Position numbers and translations under genes: made by a program
Part shown: positions 6,448 to 8,574 of the stretch, piece after piece
How positions within the stretch are numbered: position 1 is the stretch's first letter
Layout: each line of letters opens with the position of its first letter
Notes under the pieces: model-generated
What the model was told of the DNA's origin: nothing
Seen by the model: the letters and a program-made list of their open reading frames with translations, nothing else
Database searches by the model: none
DNA from: Gammaproteobacteria bacterium
GTDB lineage: Bacteria > Pseudomonadota > Gammaproteobacteria > GCA-001735895
Reading direction: 5' to 3'
Assembly (NCBI GenBank): GCA_021767985.1
Contig: JAASSH010000060.1
Location: forward strand, 1-8,574
DNA: 8,574 nucleotides

Positions 6448-8406
6448 ATGCTGACAGAAGTCCTGATTCTGCTGTTTTTCTCGGTCGTCGGAGTTGCGCT
6501 GTTCCGGCGCCTCGATATTCCCGCGGTACTGGGATACCTGGTGGTTGGCCTGCTGGTTGGTGACCATGCCCTGGGCCTGCTCACACGATCGCACGCGATG
6601 GAGCAGATCGCCGAGATCGGCGTCGTGTTCCTGCTCTTCACCATCGGGCTCGAGGTCTCGATTCCGCGCCTGATTGCAATGCGCAACATCGTCTTCGGCA
6701 TCGGCCTGGTGCAGGTCGTGATATCTACTGTAAGCACCCTGGTTTTGGGCATGATGTTCGGGCTTACCTGGCAGGCCGCGTTTGCCGTCGGCGGCGCGCT
6801 CGCGATGTCGTCCACCGCGATCGTGACCAAGTTACTGACCGAGCAGTACGAATTGCACCTCCCGCACGGCAACATATCGCTTGGCGTGCTGCTGCTCCAG
6901 GACCTGGCAGTGGTTCCGTTCCTGGTGCTGATTCCGATCTTCGCCGAACCGGGCGCGGGCTCGCTGCTGGTACCGATCAGCCTGGCACTGGCCAAGGGCG
7001 CGCTCGCTTTCGCGGTGATTTTCTACGCCGGGCAGTACCTGATTCGACCCGCCGCGCGCATGATCGCCGCGACGCATTCGAGCGAACTGTTCACCCTGTT
7101 TATCCTGCTGATCGCGCTGGTCGCAGCCTGGCTCACGTGGAAACTCGGGCTATCGCTGGCGATGGGCGCCTTCCTGGCAGGCGTCATGCTCGCCGAAACC
7201 GAGTACCAGCATCATGTCGAAAATGAAATTCGCCCGTTTCGCGATGTCCTTTTAGGGCTGTTTTTCATTTCCGTGGGATCGCAGTTCGACTGGCATATTA
7301 TCCTCGATGAAACCCTCGAAGTGGCGGTTCTTACAGTCGGTTTGATCGCCGGCAAAGGACTTGCAATTACCCTGATCACGGCCGTCGCAGGCTACGGCAG
7401 GGGAGTCGCGATTCGCGCCGGGATTCTGCTCGGCCAGGGCAGCGAGTTCGGTTTCGCACTGCTGGCGGTCGCCATTACCTCCGGCCTGCTGAGTCTCGAC
7501 CTGAGCCAACCGATCATCGCCGCCATCATTCTCAGCATGGCGATTTCACCGATGCTGATTCGCCACAACGAAGCCATCGCGCTGCGCTTCGCGCCCGAGT
7601 ACGCGGGCAGCCTCGATCGGGCGGAACTCGACATGGCGAGCGTCTATTCAGACATGCAAGATCACGTATTGCTCTGTGGTTTCGGTCGCACCGCGCAAAA
7701 CCTCGCTCAATTCCTCAAACGTGAAGGCATTCCATTCGTCGCTCTCGAAATCGACACCGATATCGTAAGCGAGGCGCGCGAAGCCGGCGAACCCGTATTT
7801 CTCGGCGAAAGCAGTAACCCGGAGATCCTGCGCCTTGCGGGTATCGAGACCGCACGCGTGCTGGTGGTTTCGTTTACCGAGCACAAGGCTGCCGAACGTA
7901 TCGCCAAGACCGTCAGGGAACTGCGCCCGGACGTTCCGCTTATCATTCGAACCCGCGACGATCGTCATCTCGAAAGCCTGCTCGAATGCGGCGCCGACGA
8001 GGTCATTCCCGACACCATCGAATCCAGCATGATGCTGGCTCGACATACACTCGCTGCGCTGGGTAAGGATCTGCGGTCGATCCAGGAAATGCTGCAAGAG
8101 GCACGCAAGGGGCACTACGCCCGGATTCGCGCGTTTTTTCATAGCCTCGATGATGTTGACCTGCAGACGCCCGACCATCATCATTTGCACAGCATCGAAG
8201 TGTTGCCTCGTTATCACGCGGTCGGGCGCAGTATCGAATCGCTGCGCCGCCTGCAACAGATCCGGATAATCGGACTGCGCCGTAACGGCGTGACCAGTGA
8301 CGATCCGCTTTCCGAGGTCGAACTCAAACCCGGTGACGTACTGATTATCGAGGGTCATCCGGATGAAATACAGGCGGCTGAAATTGAAATCATGTCAGGA
8401 CTCTAG
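6448..8406 (+). CDS. Kef-type CPA2 monovalent cation:proton antiporter with RCK domains
   Basis: Predicted 652-residue inner-membrane antiporter of the Kef/YbaL branch of CPA2, expected to exchange K+ (possibly Na+) for H+. Residues 1-375 form the membrane domain of many hydrophobic helices, with LFTIGLEV (63-70), the intramembrane QD pair of LLLQDLAVVPF (151-152), GAFLAGVMLAETEY (240-253) and GQGSEFGF (329-336). Residues 405-520 form a TrkA-N/RCK Rossmann fold: the nucleotide loop is GFGRTA (411-416), and the acidic end of the second strand is in ALEID (E434/D436), which suggests NAD(H) binding. A helical linker (525-565) leads to a TrkA-C domain (581-645) ending in LKPGDVLIIEG. The reading is intact and the length is near that of the known proteins. 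No KefF- or KefG-like subunit gene is in view, so gating by glutathione adducts as in E. coli KefB/KefC cannot be claimed. The start lacks a clear Shine-Dalgarno. The stop is 6 bp before the next gene, suggesting an operon. Confidence 0.93.
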   Translation: MLTEVLILLFFSVVGVALFRRLDIPAVLGYLVVGLLVGDHALGLLTRSHAMEQIAEIGVVFLLFTIGLEVSIPRLIAMRNIVFGIGLVQVVISTVSTLVLGMMFGLTWQAAFAVGGALAMSSTAIVTKLLTEQYELHLPHGNISLGVLLLQDLAVVPFLVLIPIFAEPGAGSLLVPISLALAKGALAFAVIFYAGQYLIRPAARMIAATHSSELFTLFILLIALVAAWLTWKLGLSLAMGAFLAGVMLAETEYQHHVENEIRPFRDVLLGLFFISVGSQFDWHIILDETLEVAVLTVGLIAGKGLAITLITAVAGYGRGVAIRAGILLGQGSEFGFALLAVAITSGLLSLDLSQPIIAAIILSMAISPMLIRHNEAIALRFAPEYAGSLDRAELDMASVYSDMQDHVLLCGFGRTAQNLAQFLKREGIPFVALEIDTDIVSEAREAGEPVFLGESSNPEILRLAGIETARVLVVSFTEHKAAERIAKTVRELRPDVPLIIRTRDDRHLESLLECGADEVIPDTIESSMMLARHTLAALGKDLRSIQEMLQEARKGHYARIRAFFHSLDDVDLQTPDHHHLHSIEVLPRYHAVGRSIESLRRLQQIRIIGLRRNGVTSDDPLSEVELKPGDVLIIEGHPDEIQAAEIEIMSGL

Positions 8407-8412
8407 CCCACG

Positions 8413-8574
8413 ATGAGCGACCACCCTGAAGGTACGGCGCCGGCACTGAAGTGGCGGCTGCGGGTTTCGCCGCGAGCACGCTACGCGAAGCTGCAAATCA
8501 AGCCCTATGGCGGGCTGGAGGTCATTATACCGCCTCGATTTCCGCGCGCCGATATTCCTTTCCTGGTAGCGAAA
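8413..8574 (+). CDS. YgjP-like (DUF45) M48-type metallopeptidase, 3' end outside window
   Basis: The first 54 codons of a gene that is still open at the window edge. After a short variable lead, the stretch VSPRARYAKLQIKPYGGLE (residues 18-36), then VIIPPRF, matches the typical N-terminal strand pattern of YgjP/DUF45 proteins (Arg-rich strand, then a GG turn, then V-V-PP). Family members carry a zinc-binding HExxH later in the sequence, which would lie beyond the window and cannot be confirmed. The gene begins 6 bp after the antiporter stop. A possible AGGA (8397-8400) lies 12 bases upstream, longer than ideal. Cotranscription with the antiporter is likely; no functional link is evident. Confidence 0.72.
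   Translation, partial: MSDHPEGTAPALKWRLRVSPRARYAKLQIKPYGGLEVIIPPRFPRADIPFLVAK

Noticed and set aside
7648..8358. 236-codon open frame on the minus strand, antisense to the antiporter
   Set aside because: It lies opposite the TrkA-N and TrkA-C domains of a clear gene and shows no domain of its own; long antisense frames recur across this window.

Overview
The window looks like chromosomal DNA from a gammaproteobacterium. The main evidence is a recognisable RlmG-type 23S rRNA methyltransferase, a family best known from that class. A Kef-type CPA2 antiporter and Gram-negative-style export signals fit the same reading. The DNA is GC-rich, so long spurious open frames lie antisense to most genes. 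I saw no rRNA, tRNA, CRISPR array, insertion sequence or phage gene. I could not place the organism more precisely.

Layout. (1) Positions 101-2217, plus strand: a two-gene envelope operon. A secreted TPR protein with a C-terminal NTF2-like domain overlaps by ATGA a secreted YkuD-type L,D-transpeptidase that carries a related C-terminal domain. An extended -10 element lies just upstream. (2) Positions 2282-2752, minus strand, convergent with that operon: a small predicted lipoprotein with one C-terminal CxxCH haem site, resembling cytochrome c'. (3) Positions 2927-4911, minus strand: a sterol desaturase/fatty acid hydroxylase-family membrane protein followed after 2 bp by rlmG. A perfect GC-rich hairpin overlaps the rlmG stop codon. 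(4) Positions 5021-6364, plus strand, divergent from the desaturase: a cytoplasmic TPR protein of the TTC38 family, with a good sigma70-like promoter and a strong Shine-Dalgarno. (5) Positions 6448-8574, plus strand: a Kef-type monovalent cation:proton antiporter with fused RCK/TrkA domains. Six bases later comes the start of a YgjP-like (DUF45) metallopeptidase gene, cut by the window end.

How they fit together. The first operon probably acts on peptidoglycan: the transpeptidase supplies the chemistry, and the TPR/NTF2 protein may be its partner or scaffold. The other units are a mix of rRNA modification, lipid oxidation, ion homeostasis and poorly characterised proteins, with no obvious common pathway. 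I see no defence or mobile system. The items most worth following up are the NTF2-tailed TPR/transpeptidase pair, the lipidated cytochrome c'-like protein and the histidine-rich TTC38 homologue.
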